Assembly (NCBI GenBank): GCA_035544675.1
Contig: DATKCA010000006.1
Location: forward strand, 1 to 5,315
Direction of reading: 5' to 3'
Length of the DNA: 5,315 bases
Source of the DNA: DATKCA01 sp035544675
GTDB taxonomy: Bacteria > Acidobacteriota > Thermoanaerobaculia > Gp7-AA8
A program made the position numbers and the translations under genes. The notes beneath the pieces were generated by a model. It searched no databases. It had not been told where the DNA came from and saw nothing but the letters and a program-made list of their open reading frames with translations. This document shows positions 1 through 5,315 of this stretch, one piece after another (the first letter of the stretch is position 1; the number at the start of each line of letters is the position of its first letter).

Positions 1-219
1 CGGTGATTCTTCGATGTACGTTTCGACGTACTCCTCGTTTCGCAAGCGGCTGAGAATCGGGTACACGGTCCCTTCCGTGATGACGAGGCCGTCGACCTCG
101 CCGAGGCGGCGCACGATGTCGTACCCGTAGAGAGAACCGCTGCCAAGAGCGTTCAGGATCGCGAGCTCGAGAAGCCCCTTGCGAAGCTGCGTCGTCCAGT
201 TCTCGTAAAAATCGGCCAC
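1..219 (-). CDS. PadR family transcriptional regulator, N-terminal part (runs off the left edge)
   Basis: The 73 visible codons match the N-terminal winged-helix domain of PadR-family repressors. Residues 12-24 (LRKGLLELAILNA) form the usual first helix, then comes the hallmark LYGYDIVRRL at about 30-39, and EGTVYPILSRLRNEEYV at about 49-65 is the recognition helix and wing entry. PadR proteins are DNA-binding dimers that often control transporters or stress genes and frequently repress themselves. The start is GTG at 217-219. The frame has a stop (TAG, 265-267) upstream and no ATG between, and the first residues (MADFYENWTTQLRKG) are the expected length for the family. There is no Shine-Dalgarno; a promoter sits directly against the start codon. 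The C-terminal dimerisation part lies outside the window, so its subtype and target cannot be judged. It lies on the same strand as the ABC operon upstream and could be its regulator, but this is inference. Confidence 0.93.
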   Translation of the reverse strand, partial: MADFYENWTTQLRKGLLELAILNALGSGSLYGYDIVRRLGEVDGLVITEGTVYPILSRLRNEEYVETYIEESP

Positions 220-254
220 GTCAATACAGTACTCATTAGCCAGATACCTGTCAA
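220..254 (-). promoter_or_regulatory. Promoter of the padR-like gene, predicted leaderless
   Basis: On the minus strand a perfect -35 hexamer TTGACA (plus coordinates 249-254) is followed by a 17-base spacer (232-248) and a -10-like TACTGT (226-231). Six bases later comes the GTG start at 219. With usual spacing, transcription would begin at or beside the first base of the start codon, so the mRNA would have no 5' leader. This agrees with the absence of a ribosome binding site. The palindrome AGTACT (228-233) overlaps the -10, and ATTGAC occurs twice (minus strand, 220-225 and 250-255), so a repressor site here is possible but not shown. Confidence 0.65.
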
Positions 255-277
255 TGCATGGTAGCTACGAAATCTGG

Positions 278-313
278 GGGAACCCACGCTGATGCCTTCG
301 CGCAGCGCTTCCC
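278..313 (-). terminator. Imperfect hairpin between the dehydrogenase remnant and the PadR gene
   Basis: GGGAA (278-282) can pair with TTCCC (309-313), and CGCTG (287-291) with CAGCG (303-307), around an 11-base loop. An unpaired CCCA on one side and a single C on the other separate the stems. No run of T follows on either strand, so it does not meet the usual rho-independent rule. Its place after the 345 stop and before the PadR promoter would suit an end of transcription. Weak call. Confidence 0.2.
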
Positions 314-344
314 AATGTGGTGCTCCGGTTGGGACTCCGCCGCC

Positions 345-791
345 TCAACGTACGCGGATGACGATCTTCCCTTGAACTCGTCCGTTTCCTATTGCGGCAA
401 GGGCGTCAGCGATGTCCTCCAGACGAAGCACGCGGTCCACCACCGCACGCAGTGCACGCGACTCGATCATATTCGCCAGCGTCTCGAGGTCTCGCGGGTC
501 CATTCTGGCGAGGAGTACCTCGACCTTCTGACTGGCGCGTAGCGAAGCAATGCGCGTTTTCAGCCAGTAACTCATCGGGCCGAGCCAGCGATTGGCCTTC
601 GGCCCTCCAACCAGCACACATGTCGCGTCGTCGGTCAGCAGGCGTTCGTATTCGGACCACGTTCGGTTTCCGATGTTGTCGATCATCAACTCGTAGTGGC
701 GCAGCGGAGCCCGCGTGAAGTCCGCGCGCGTGTAGTCGATGACGTGGTCAGCGCCCAGCGACCGCACGAGATGCACACTCCGCGTGCTGCA
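345..791 (-). pseudogene. C-terminal remnant of a medium-chain (zinc-type) alcohol dehydrogenase / quinone oxidoreductase
   Basis: The readable protein matches the C-terminal, NAD(P)-binding and second-lobe half of quinone-oxidoreductase-like MDR proteins (the ADH_zinc_N_2 type). Visible marks are CSTRSVHLVRSLGADHVIDYTRADF, then YELMIDNIGNRTW, TCVLVGG, and the closing GRVQGKIVIRVR before the TGA at 345-347. Family members are about 320-330 residues. Here only about 150 remain, and the GroES-like N-terminal domain and the Gly-rich nucleotide-binding loop are absent. Homology begins within about 20 bases after the stop codon of the esterase (810-812), in the same reading frame, and none of the three minus frames upstream contains the missing half. 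The simplest reading is a deletion that removed the first half of the gene. A GTG at 774-776 could start a 143-residue fragment, but this would lack a cofactor site. Sure of the family, fairly sure it is non-functional. Confidence 0.8.
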
Positions 792-809
792 GCCACGCCC
801 GCAGCCAGG

Positions 810-1691
810 TCAGTTGCTGCCGCGCTGAGGATGCTGCTCGAAGAAGCGCCACATCTCAGCCGTCGCGTCGAACTCCTTGATCGTCTTCCCGGCGAACCAC
901 TCCGGCAATTCGGCACCACCCGGCCAGGTGTGGCCGCCGTCGCGCAGCGTGTAGAGGGCGACGGTCGCGTCGTTCGCACATTGTTTGTACACACGGCGCG
1001 TCACACCGTCGCGGATCTCGGCGTCCTGCGCATTCGGCGCGCACCGATTCCTGCGCGCCCAATCGGCGCCAAACGGGAGAAACGGCGCAAGGTTCGATGC
1101 GACCCAGGTAGAGCCCCCGGGATACACCGGATCGCGCACACCACAAATTCCGATCATCGGCATGGGCTGCGTCGACTTACACCACGTTGACGGCAAGAGC
1201 AGCGCCGGTCCCACCATTCCGATCGCCGCGAAACGGTCCGGCATCCTGCACGACAGGGCGAAGCTCATCCCCCCTCCGTTGGAGAAGCCGTTCGCGTAGA
1301 CGCGCTTCGGATCGATGTTGTATTCACCGCGCAACTTGTCGATGAGATCCGCGATGTACCGCGGGTCGCGCTCTCCACCGAGGTGCCAGACCCGCGGTCC
1401 GGGCGCATCTCTCCCCGCGGGATAGACGACGATGAACCCTTCACGATCCGCGAGCTCGTTCCAGCGCGAGAGATCGCGCTGCTGCGACGGCCATCCAGCC
1501 GCGCCGTGGAGGCTGAGGACGAGGGCCGCCGGTTTCGTGCGGTCGAGATCGTGCGGAACGTGCAGGAGATACTCGCGCCTTTCACCGGACGACACGATCG
1601 TCCCATTGCTCCGATTTCTCGCGTAGAACGACACCGCCTCGGTGACAGCGAGTACCGCTGGAAGCGTGAGGATCAGCAGCGCGGTCTTCAT
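810..1691 (-). CDS. PHB depolymerase / LpqC-like esterase, exported or membrane-anchored
   Basis: A 293-residue alpha/beta hydrolase of the polyhydroxybutyrate depolymerase/feruloyl-esterase (LpqC, Esterase_phd) family, which hydrolyses ester bonds outside the cytoplasm. Visible in order: a hydrophobic N-terminus (about residues 4-22) that acts as signal peptide or anchor; LHG oxyanion region at 61-63; nucleophile elbow GFSNG at 135-139 with Ser137; likely catalytic Asp187 in GVRDPVYPGG; Cys217 and Cys238, a spacing that suits the disulfide of this family; catalytic His254 in GGHTWPGG. The family's usual HGxxD motif before the Asp is CGVRD here, so the His is replaced by Cys183. The ATG (1689-1691) overlaps the permease stop as ATGA, with GAGGA (1702-1706) upstream, which fixes the start even though the frame stays open much further. 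The natural substrate cannot be told from sequence. Confidence 0.9.
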   Translation of the reverse strand: MKTALLILTLPAVLAVTEAVSFYARNRSNGTIVSSGERREYLLHVPHDLDRTKPAALVLSLHGAAGWPSQQRDLSRWNELADREGFIVVYPAGRDAPGPRVWHLGGERDPRYIADLIDKLRGEYNIDPKRVYANGFSNGGGMSFALSCRMPDRFAAIGMVGPALLLPSTWCKSTQPMPMIGICGVRDPVYPGGSTWVASNLAPFLPFGADWARRNRCAPNAQDAEIRDGVTRRVYKQCANDATVALYTLRDGGHTWPGGAELPEWFAGKTIKEFDATAEMWRFFEQHPQRGSN

Positions 1692-3316
1692 CGATGTCGA
1701 TTCCTCGCGACGGCGAGCGGCGCCGCAACCAGTCGCACGAATGGAACGAGGAGCATCGCCACGAGCAGCAGGAAGTGACGGCGGCCGAGCAGCTCCGGCA
1801 GAACCAGGGCCAGGACGCCATAAACAGCAAGGACGCAGAGATCCCAGACGATCGCCATGAAAATGAGCTGTGTTCGAGTGAACAGTCCGCGCTCGACGCC
1901 GCGCTGCATCACCCGCATCGCGAGCGCGAGCTTGAGCGCGACCAGCACCATCATCAGCCACGGGATCGCGCTCCACGCTACGACGAACCGGTAGCGGCTG
2001 GCGAGAATCCAGCCGAGAGCGAGAAAGCCGAACGTGACCAGAACCAGCGTCGCGAACGCGATGCCTTTCACGGCCCAGTCGCGGCCGCTCATCGCAATGT
2101 AGAGGCCCTGCACGAGCTGCTTCCACGTCGAGCCGACGAGGCCCGCGAGAATGAGAAGCCCGAGGATGATCGCGCGCGGGCGGCCTAACGCATCGTCTAC
2201 AGTGCGAGCGATATTGAGGATCGGCTCCGTCGCATCCGACCACATGAGCCCGAGCGGAACAGCGACGGCGACGATCATCCACGCCGCCAGTGTGCTGAGC
2301 AGCGCCGCCTGCCATTTCGCAACGACGAGGGAACGATCGGTCACCGGACGCGTAGCGATGAACGGCGTGATCCCGTATGCCTCGGAGGCGTTGGAGCTCG
2401 ATTTGCCGGCAGTCGCGGCGACGAAGATGGCCATGAATGGCGGCAGGAGCAGCGACGCCACGATGATCTCCACGACGACGACCGGCGTCTCGCGGAAGGG
2501 AAACAGAAGTGCGAGCCCGACCGGCAGCACGATGGAAACGAGGAGTGGCAACGAGCGGCCGAACTGGCGCCACTCGAACCAGAGCTGCGCGCGAGCCGCC
2601 GATTCGAACTCACGATGCGCCGCGGCAGGTCTGAACGCCGGCGCGAACCGTTCCAACACACGCCAATGGGGCACGTCGCCTCTTCGCGCGCGGCGGACCG
2701 CCGCCACCGACGCGACGTACGCGAGCGGCACCAGCGGCGCGAGCAGGAGCAACATCGTGCTCTCGCTCGCCTTGGTTTCGAGCGCGGCGATCACCACGAC
2801 GGAAATCGACACGAGCAACGGGATCGTGACCACGATACGCATGCCCCGAAGAGCGTACGGCGCCCAGGTCAGCGCCTGCGTCCATGCGAGGATCGATGCG
2901 GCGAACAACGCGGGCCAATACGCCGGCACGTCGAAACCGGCAGGGAACGTCCCCACGATTCTCATGGCGAACCAGAACAGCGCCATCGACACGCAGCCGT
3001 ACAGCATCGGCCATCCCGCCAGCGCTACCGACGGGACCGGAAGTGTGAACATCCGCGGCGGGTACATCGACTCGCGCGCGGTGAGATCGCCGGAGATGCC
3101 GAACGCAAACACCGCAAGCAGATAGAGGAACCCTGCGGCGAGCGGCACGGGGATGAGCAGAGCGAACGTCACGTCACTGGCTTCGAGATGCGCCTGTGTC
3201 GTGAGTACCGCGACCTTGATGCCGCCGAGGGTGAGGATCGTCGCGAGCAGACCGATCAAACCCCAGCGATGCCGCTGCCCGAGCTCCCAGGCGATTGCAG
3301 CAGCCGGCGTGCGCAC
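1688..3316 (-). CDS. ABC transporter permease, ABC-2-like, two-part, about 14 membrane segments
   Basis: A 542-residue membrane protein with about 14 hydrophobic segments, roughly at residues 18-38, 50-74, 96-118, 132-150, 160-179, 187-207, 255-273, 278-300, 337-358, 382-396, 417-438, 444-466, 483-506 and 514-535. It is about twice the length of a simple ABC-2 permease. Each half carries a similar short motif after its second hydrophobic segment: PPRMFTLPVPSVALAGWPM (86-104) and ITPFIATRPVTDRSLVVAKW (316-335), resembling the RPVS-type motif of ABC-2 permeases. It would be the membrane part of the transporter powered by the ATPase encoded 3 bp upstream. The start is GTG at 3314-3316, with GGAGG 10 bases upstream, and the opening AIAWELGQRHRWGL is the expected cytoplasmic leader. 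The stop TGA (1688-1690) overlaps the esterase ATG. The substrate is unknown, and no binding or extracytoplasmic MacB-type domain is seen. Confidence 0.9.
   Translation of the reverse strand: MRTPAAAIAWELGQRHRWGLIGLLATILTLGGIKVAVLTTQAHLEASDVTFALLIPVPLAAGFLYLLAVFAFGISGDLTARESMYPPRMFTLPVPSVALAGWPMLYGCVSMALFWFAMRIVGTFPAGFDVPAYWPALFAASILAWTQALTWAPYALRGMRIVVTIPLLVSISVVVIAALETKASESTMLLLLAPLVPLAYVASVAAVRRARRGDVPHWRVLERFAPAFRPAAAHREFESAARAQLWFEWRQFGRSLPLLVSIVLPVGLALLFPFRETPVVVVEIIVASLLLPPFMAIFVAATAGKSSSNASEAYGITPFIATRPVTDRSLVVAKWQAALLSTLAAWMIVAVAVPLGLMWSDATEPILNIARTVDDALGRPRAIILGLLILAGLVGSTWKQLVQGLYIAMSGRDWAVKGIAFATLVLVTFGFLALGWILASRYRFVVAWSAIPWLMMVLVALKLALAMRVMQRGVERGLFTRTQLIFMAIVWDLCVLAVYGVLALVLPELLGRRHFLLLVAMLLVPFVRLVAAPLAVARNRHR
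1702..1706 (-). promoter_or_regulatory. Ribosome binding site of the esterase gene
   Basis: GAGGA on the minus strand, 10 bases before the ATG at 1691-1689 and inside the end of the permease gene. It supports the start at 1691 over upstream starts in the same open frame, which extends to 2573. Confidence 0.55.
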
Positions 3317-3319
3317 TCG

Positions 3320-4045
3320 TTAGACGCCTCCGATTCGCTCGACGAAGATCTCGTCGAGCGAAACTCCGCCGTGCGCGTCTTTGACCTCCTGCAGCGGCGC
3401 GCTCACGACGATCTCTCCCCGCCGGATCATGGTCACGTGATCGGCGACCTGTTCGACCTCTTCCAGGAGATGCGATGAGAACAGCACCGTACGTCCTTCA
3501 TGGGCGATCGTGCGAAGGACGGCGCCGAGGATGTCGCGGCGCACGATGGGATCGAGGCCGGAGGAAGGCTCGTCGAGCACCAGCAGCTCCGGCCGGTAGG
3601 CCAGTGCGACGACGAGACCGGCGCGTGCTTTCTGCCCCTTCGAAAGCGTCTTGATCTTTGCCGCGGGGTCGAGCCCGAATGCCGTGCGCAACTCGCCGGC
3701 GTACGCGTCGTCCCAGCCGGGATAAAACGCGCGCGAGTAACGCATCAACTCGTCGACGCGCATCCAGCCGGGAAGATCGTTCTCCTCCGACAGATAGCCG
3801 ATGCGCGAGAGCACGCCGACGGGATCCGCGACCGGATCGCGTCCGAACACCCGCACGCTCCCCTCCTCGGCCCGCAAAAGCCCGAGGATGTGACGAATCA
3901 ACGTCGTCTTGCCGGCGCCGTTCGCGCCGACGAGGCCGTACACACCGCCGCGGGGAATCTGCAGGGTCACGGAGGACAGCGCCGCCCGCGCACCGAAACG
4001 GCGCGTCAGATCCGAAACCACGATCACCGGTTCAGCGGCGGTCAT
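3320..4045 (-). CDS. ABC transporter ATP-binding protein (YtrB/EcsA-like)
   Basis: A complete 241-residue nucleotide-binding subunit that drives the neighbouring permease by ATP hydrolysis on the cytoplasmic face. Walker A is GANGAGKT at 40-47; the Q-loop region is GYLSEENDLPGWM at 83-95, with Glu where many families have Gln, as is common in YtrB/EcsA-like exporters; the signature is LSKGQ at 134-138; Walker B LLVLDEP at 154-160; D-loop SGLD at 162-165; switch His192 in SSHLLEEVE. All catalytic elements are intact. The start ATG (4043-4045) gives the standard N-terminus with the first strand at about residue 7. No Shine-Dalgarno is visible before it and no good promoter could be placed in 4046-4110. 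The TAA stop lies 3 bp before the permease GTG. It is the first gene of the operon. Confidence 0.96.
   Translation of the reverse strand: MTAAEPVIVVSDLTRRFGARAALSSVTLQIPRGGVYGLVGANGAGKTTLIRHILGLLRAEEGSVRVFGRDPVADPVGVLSRIGYLSEENDLPGWMRVDELMRYSRAFYPGWDDAYAGELRTAFGLDPAAKIKTLSKGQKARAGLVVALAYRPELLVLDEPSSGLDPIVRRDILGAVLRTIAHEGRTVLFSSHLLEEVEQVADHVTMIRRGEIVVSAPLQEVKDAHGGVSLDEIFVERIGGV
3327..3331 (-). promoter_or_regulatory. Ribosome binding site of the permease gene
   Basis: GGAGG on the minus strand, formed by the last codons of the ATPase gene (Gly-Gly-Val), 10 bases from the GTG at 3316. It decides the permease start, since no ATG is available near the expected N-terminus, and it ties translation of the two genes together. 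Confidence 0.65.
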
Positions 4046-4289
4046 TGGATTGTGGAGTGACGCAATGGTACAGCGTCAGTGATCGGCGCCTGCAGAAACC
4101 TACGACTTGGGAAGTGAAGACTCGCGGACTCGAGCTCGCCGCGCAATCCTCACGTCCCTTCCCCCAGCAACCTCTCGTGGCACTCCCCTGCCTGTTTAGT
4201 GCGCCTGGCGACACGACCGGTAAGCATTCGGAAGGATCGTGCAAAACGTTGGAAGGATCGATCAACGATTGCACCCTCACCGGCGTTAT
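4046..4289. other. Intergenic stretch with no recognised gene
   Basis: About 240 bases between the ATPase start and the JAB-domain remnant. Open frames cross it on both strands, but none has recognisable protein motifs. It should hold the promoter of the ABC operon; I could not place convincing -35 and -10 boxes. The only pattern I see is a direct repeat, listed separately. It may also contain the lost 3' end of the JAB gene. Confidence 0.5.
4230..4260. repeat. Two copies of GGAAGGATCG
   Basis: The 10-mer GGAAGGATCG occurs at 4230-4239 and 4251-4260, starting 21 bases apart, which is two helical turns. The second copy runs into a GATCGATC palindrome (4256-4263). Two same-face copies upstream of the ABC operon could be a regulator site, but chance or local duplication is as likely. 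Confidence 0.4.
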
Positions 4290-4661
4290 CTCTGTTGCAT
4301 ATGAAAAAGAAGCGGGAAGAAGTCCACGATCGCCACATTGCCACCCGCCGCGGCGCCGCGTCGCCAGGGGAGGGATCCGGCAACGCATTCGGGTGGGTGT
4401 GCACGATGGCCACGGTGCCGGCAGGGATTCTGCCGCGGTACGTCGCGCTCATCCGCTTCCCTTCCCGGGGCCATTTCACGAGCTGGAGTTCCCCGTTCGC
4501 GTCGCTGACGAGGAACGCGCTGTGTTCTCTGGTCGAGTAACGTACCGCACGCTGCGGAGCAGGTCCCACGACAAGGCGATCGTCCGGGCGTCAGGCGCTG
4601 CATCCGCAGCGAGGGCTTCCATGGATCCGAGGAGCGCCACGAGAACAAGCAGGGTTCGCAT
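4290..4661 (-). pseudogene. Frameshifted JAB/JAMM-domain protein with signal peptide
   Basis: The gene seems to start at ATG 4659-4661 with a signal peptide (MRTLLVLVALLGSMEALAAD), followed by TIALSWDLLRSVRY. Near 4540 the frame changes, and the protein continues as YSTREHSAFLVSD, then IPAGTVAIVHTHP. The second frame holds a perfect JAMM metallopeptidase signature, HxHx7Sx2D, as HTHPNALPDPSPGD (4360-4401), with a plausible catalytic Glu in REHSAFLV. JAMM proteins bind zinc and cut isopeptide or peptide bonds; bacterial relatives include RadC-like and peptidoglycan or ubiquitin-like-protein peptidases. The junction contains TACGTTAC, so a small insertion may be the cause. After the motif, in a GC-only run near 4350-4360, similarity stops in all three frames; another frame ends at TAA 4286-4288. 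Either two true frameshifts or sequencing errors. The 3' boundary is uncertain. Confidence 0.65.
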
Positions 4662-4864
4662 GACTGCAACGTCGGTCGCGCCGCATGCGTCCGCTTAGGG
4701 TTGCCATAGGAGAATTGCAGGTTTCTGGCCGAGGACAGCCGTTCTATTCTGCGGTCACCGCCGTACTGGCCCCAGCCTCATGTCCGTCCACGCTCTGCCT
4801 GGAGTGCCCCTGCGCTACCATGTCCCCTCACGCTCATGTTGCGAATGCGGAGACCACCGCCAAT

Positions 4865-4892
4865 GCGGGCCGGCGGGAACCGCGGGCCGGCG
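4865..4892. repeat. Two copies of GCGGGCCGGCG
   Basis: The 11-mer GCGGGCCGGCG occurs at 4865-4875 and 4882-4892, starting 17 bases apart, in the leader region of the kinase gene. Each copy contains the palindrome GCCGGC, so each can fold on itself or pair with the other. Such GC-rich repeats can arise by chance in this base composition. Confidence 0.45.
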
Positions 4893-4940
4893 ATCGCCGA
4901 GCCGCTGGCGCGCGCCGTTTCGGCGTTCGCCTGCCGCAGC

Positions 4941-4946
4941 GGAAGG
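4941..4946 (+). promoter_or_regulatory. Ribosome binding site of the kinase gene
   Basis: GGAAGG, 11 bases before the GTG at 4958-4960. It supports this start over the in-frame ATG at 4820, which has no clear purine-rich site before it. Confidence 0.4.
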
Positions 4947-4957
4947 TGGGACGGCCA

Positions 4958-5315
4958 GTGAGCGATCGACAGAGAGGCGTTGAGGCCCTTTTCCGCGAGG
5001 CCCAGAGTCTAGCGCCGGAAAAACGGCTCGCATGGCTGCAGTCGGCGTGCGCGGGCGACACGGCGCTGCTGCGCGAGGTCAGCGCGATGCTCGACGACCC
5101 GACTGTCGTGCAGAACGCGGCTGGACGGGAGGCGCTCGCGCCCGGCATGCGCCTCTCGCACTACCGGCTCGTGGAACGGCTCGGCGCCGGCGGCATGGGG
5201 GAGGTCTGGCTCGCGACCGACGAGACGCTCGGGCGGAACGTGGCGCTGAAGTTCCCCACCGCAATCCTGAGCGCCGACGCGTCGTCGCGCCACCGCCTCC
5301 TGCGCGAAGCGCGAT
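4958..5315 (+). CDS. Serine/threonine protein kinase (PknB/Hanks type), N-terminal part, runs off the right edge
   Basis: The 119 visible codons open a Hanks-type kinase, which transfers phosphate from ATP to Ser/Thr of target proteins. Residues 1-48 form a helical segment (VEALFREAQSLAPEKRLAWLQSACAGD, ending REVSAMLDD) of the kind seen before the kinase domain in many Acidobacteriota and Planctomycetes kinases. The domain proper begins at about residue 69 with YRLVERL, then the Gly-rich loop LGAGGMGEVW (75-84), the ATP-binding Lys98 in VALKF, and the likely alpha-C Glu117 in LLREAR. The catalytic HRD and DFG motifs lie beyond the edge, so activity and any C-terminal sensor or TolB/WD repeats cannot be judged. 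GTG is chosen because a ribosome binding site precedes it and the N-terminal segment then has the usual length. It is transcribed away from everything else here. Confidence 0.92.
   Translation, partial: MSDRQRGVEALFREAQSLAPEKRLAWLQSACAGDTALLREVSAMLDDPTVVQNAAGREALAPGMRLSHYRLVERLGAGGMGEVWLATDETLGRNVALKFPTAILSADASSRHRLLREAR

Larger units (their letters stand above)
4662..4957. other. Divergent intergenic region before the kinase gene
   Basis: Lies between the start of the JAB remnant (minus) and the kinase start (plus). No gene is recognised in it. An in-frame ATG at 4820-4822 could lengthen the kinase by 46 residues, but that segment is Arg/Ala-rich and unlike a kinase N-terminus. No convincing promoter was found; a TATTCT near 4745-4750 lacks a good partner. 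It holds an 11-base direct repeat. Confidence 0.45.

Noticed and set aside
217..255. A classical PadR operator of the ATGT-N8-ACAT type at the PadR promoter.
   Set aside because: Only the six-base AGTACT palindrome is present; the flanks are not symmetric.
1692..2573. The esterase frame stays open upstream to 2573, which would make a 587-residue protein.
   Set aside because: The added half is Arg/Pro/Ala-rich without family motifs and lies over the permease gene, which is clearly coding in another frame. The ATGA overlap, the GAGGA site and the signal peptide place the start at 1691.
2151..3478. Long plus-strand open frames at 2151-3125 and 2615-3478.
   Set aside because: They lie antisense to the permease and ATPase genes and show no domain motifs; long antisense frames are expected in GC-rich coding DNA.
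4140..4200. Possible riboswitch or small RNA in the leader of the ABC operon.
   Set aside because: There are purine-rich runs on the minus strand, but I could not find a conserved core or paired stems of any known class.
4032..4388. Minus-strand open frame of 118 residues between the JAB remnant and the ATPase.
   Set aside because: No motif, and a Cys/Arg-rich composition unlike real neighbours. It could include fragments of the lost JAB gene end, but I cannot align it.
3658..4698. A 346-residue plus-strand open frame across the ATPase start, the intergenic stretch and the JAB remnant.
   Set aside because: Arg- and Ser-rich, with no recognisable motif, and opposite to two regions with clear protein homology.
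4780..4983. Small plus-strand open frame ahead of the kinase.
   Set aside because: Composition is Arg/Ser/Cys-rich without motif, it overlaps the kinase start in another frame, and it has no ribosome binding site.

Overview
The window is GC-rich (my impression, about 60-65%) and reads as one chromosomal segment of a Gram-negative-like soil or sediment bacterium. An ABC exporter operon with a long two-part permease, a PadR regulator and a Ser/Thr kinase with a short helical N-terminal segment together are most reminiscent of Acidobacteriota. That placement is inference from gene style, not from a marker gene. No mobile element, CRISPR array, tRNA or rRNA was seen.

Layout, left to right. Positions 1-219 (minus) hold the N-terminal 73 codons of a PadR-family regulator that runs off the left edge. 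It has a near-consensus promoter whose spacing predicts a leaderless mRNA starting at the GTG codon. Positions 345-791 (minus) hold the C-terminal half of a medium-chain dehydrogenase/quinone oxidoreductase with no N-terminal catalytic domain; I read it as a truncated gene remnant. Positions 810-4045 (minus) hold a tight three-gene operon, transcribed right to left: ABC ATPase (3320-4045), ABC-2-type permease (1688-3316), then a secreted or membrane-anchored PHB-depolymerase/LpqC-like esterase (810-1691). The gaps are 3 bp (ATPase to permease) and a 4-bp ATGA overlap (permease to esterase), so the three are probably translated together. Positions 4046-4290 hold nothing recognisable. Positions 4290-4661 (minus) hold a frameshifted remnant of a small exported JAB/JAMM-domain protein whose metal-binding motif is still intact. 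From 4958 (plus), divergently, the N-terminus of a Ser/Thr protein kinase begins and runs off the right edge.

The ATPase and permease should form a membrane transporter, and the coupled esterase would act outside the cytoplasm. Its link to the transported substrate is unknown. PadR proteins often control transporters, and this one lies downstream on the same strand, behind its own promoter. The segment carries two decayed genes beside intact ones, which suggests local gene loss. I did not find a convincing new multi-gene system; the leaderless promoter, the coupled esterase and the two gene remnants are the points most worth checking.
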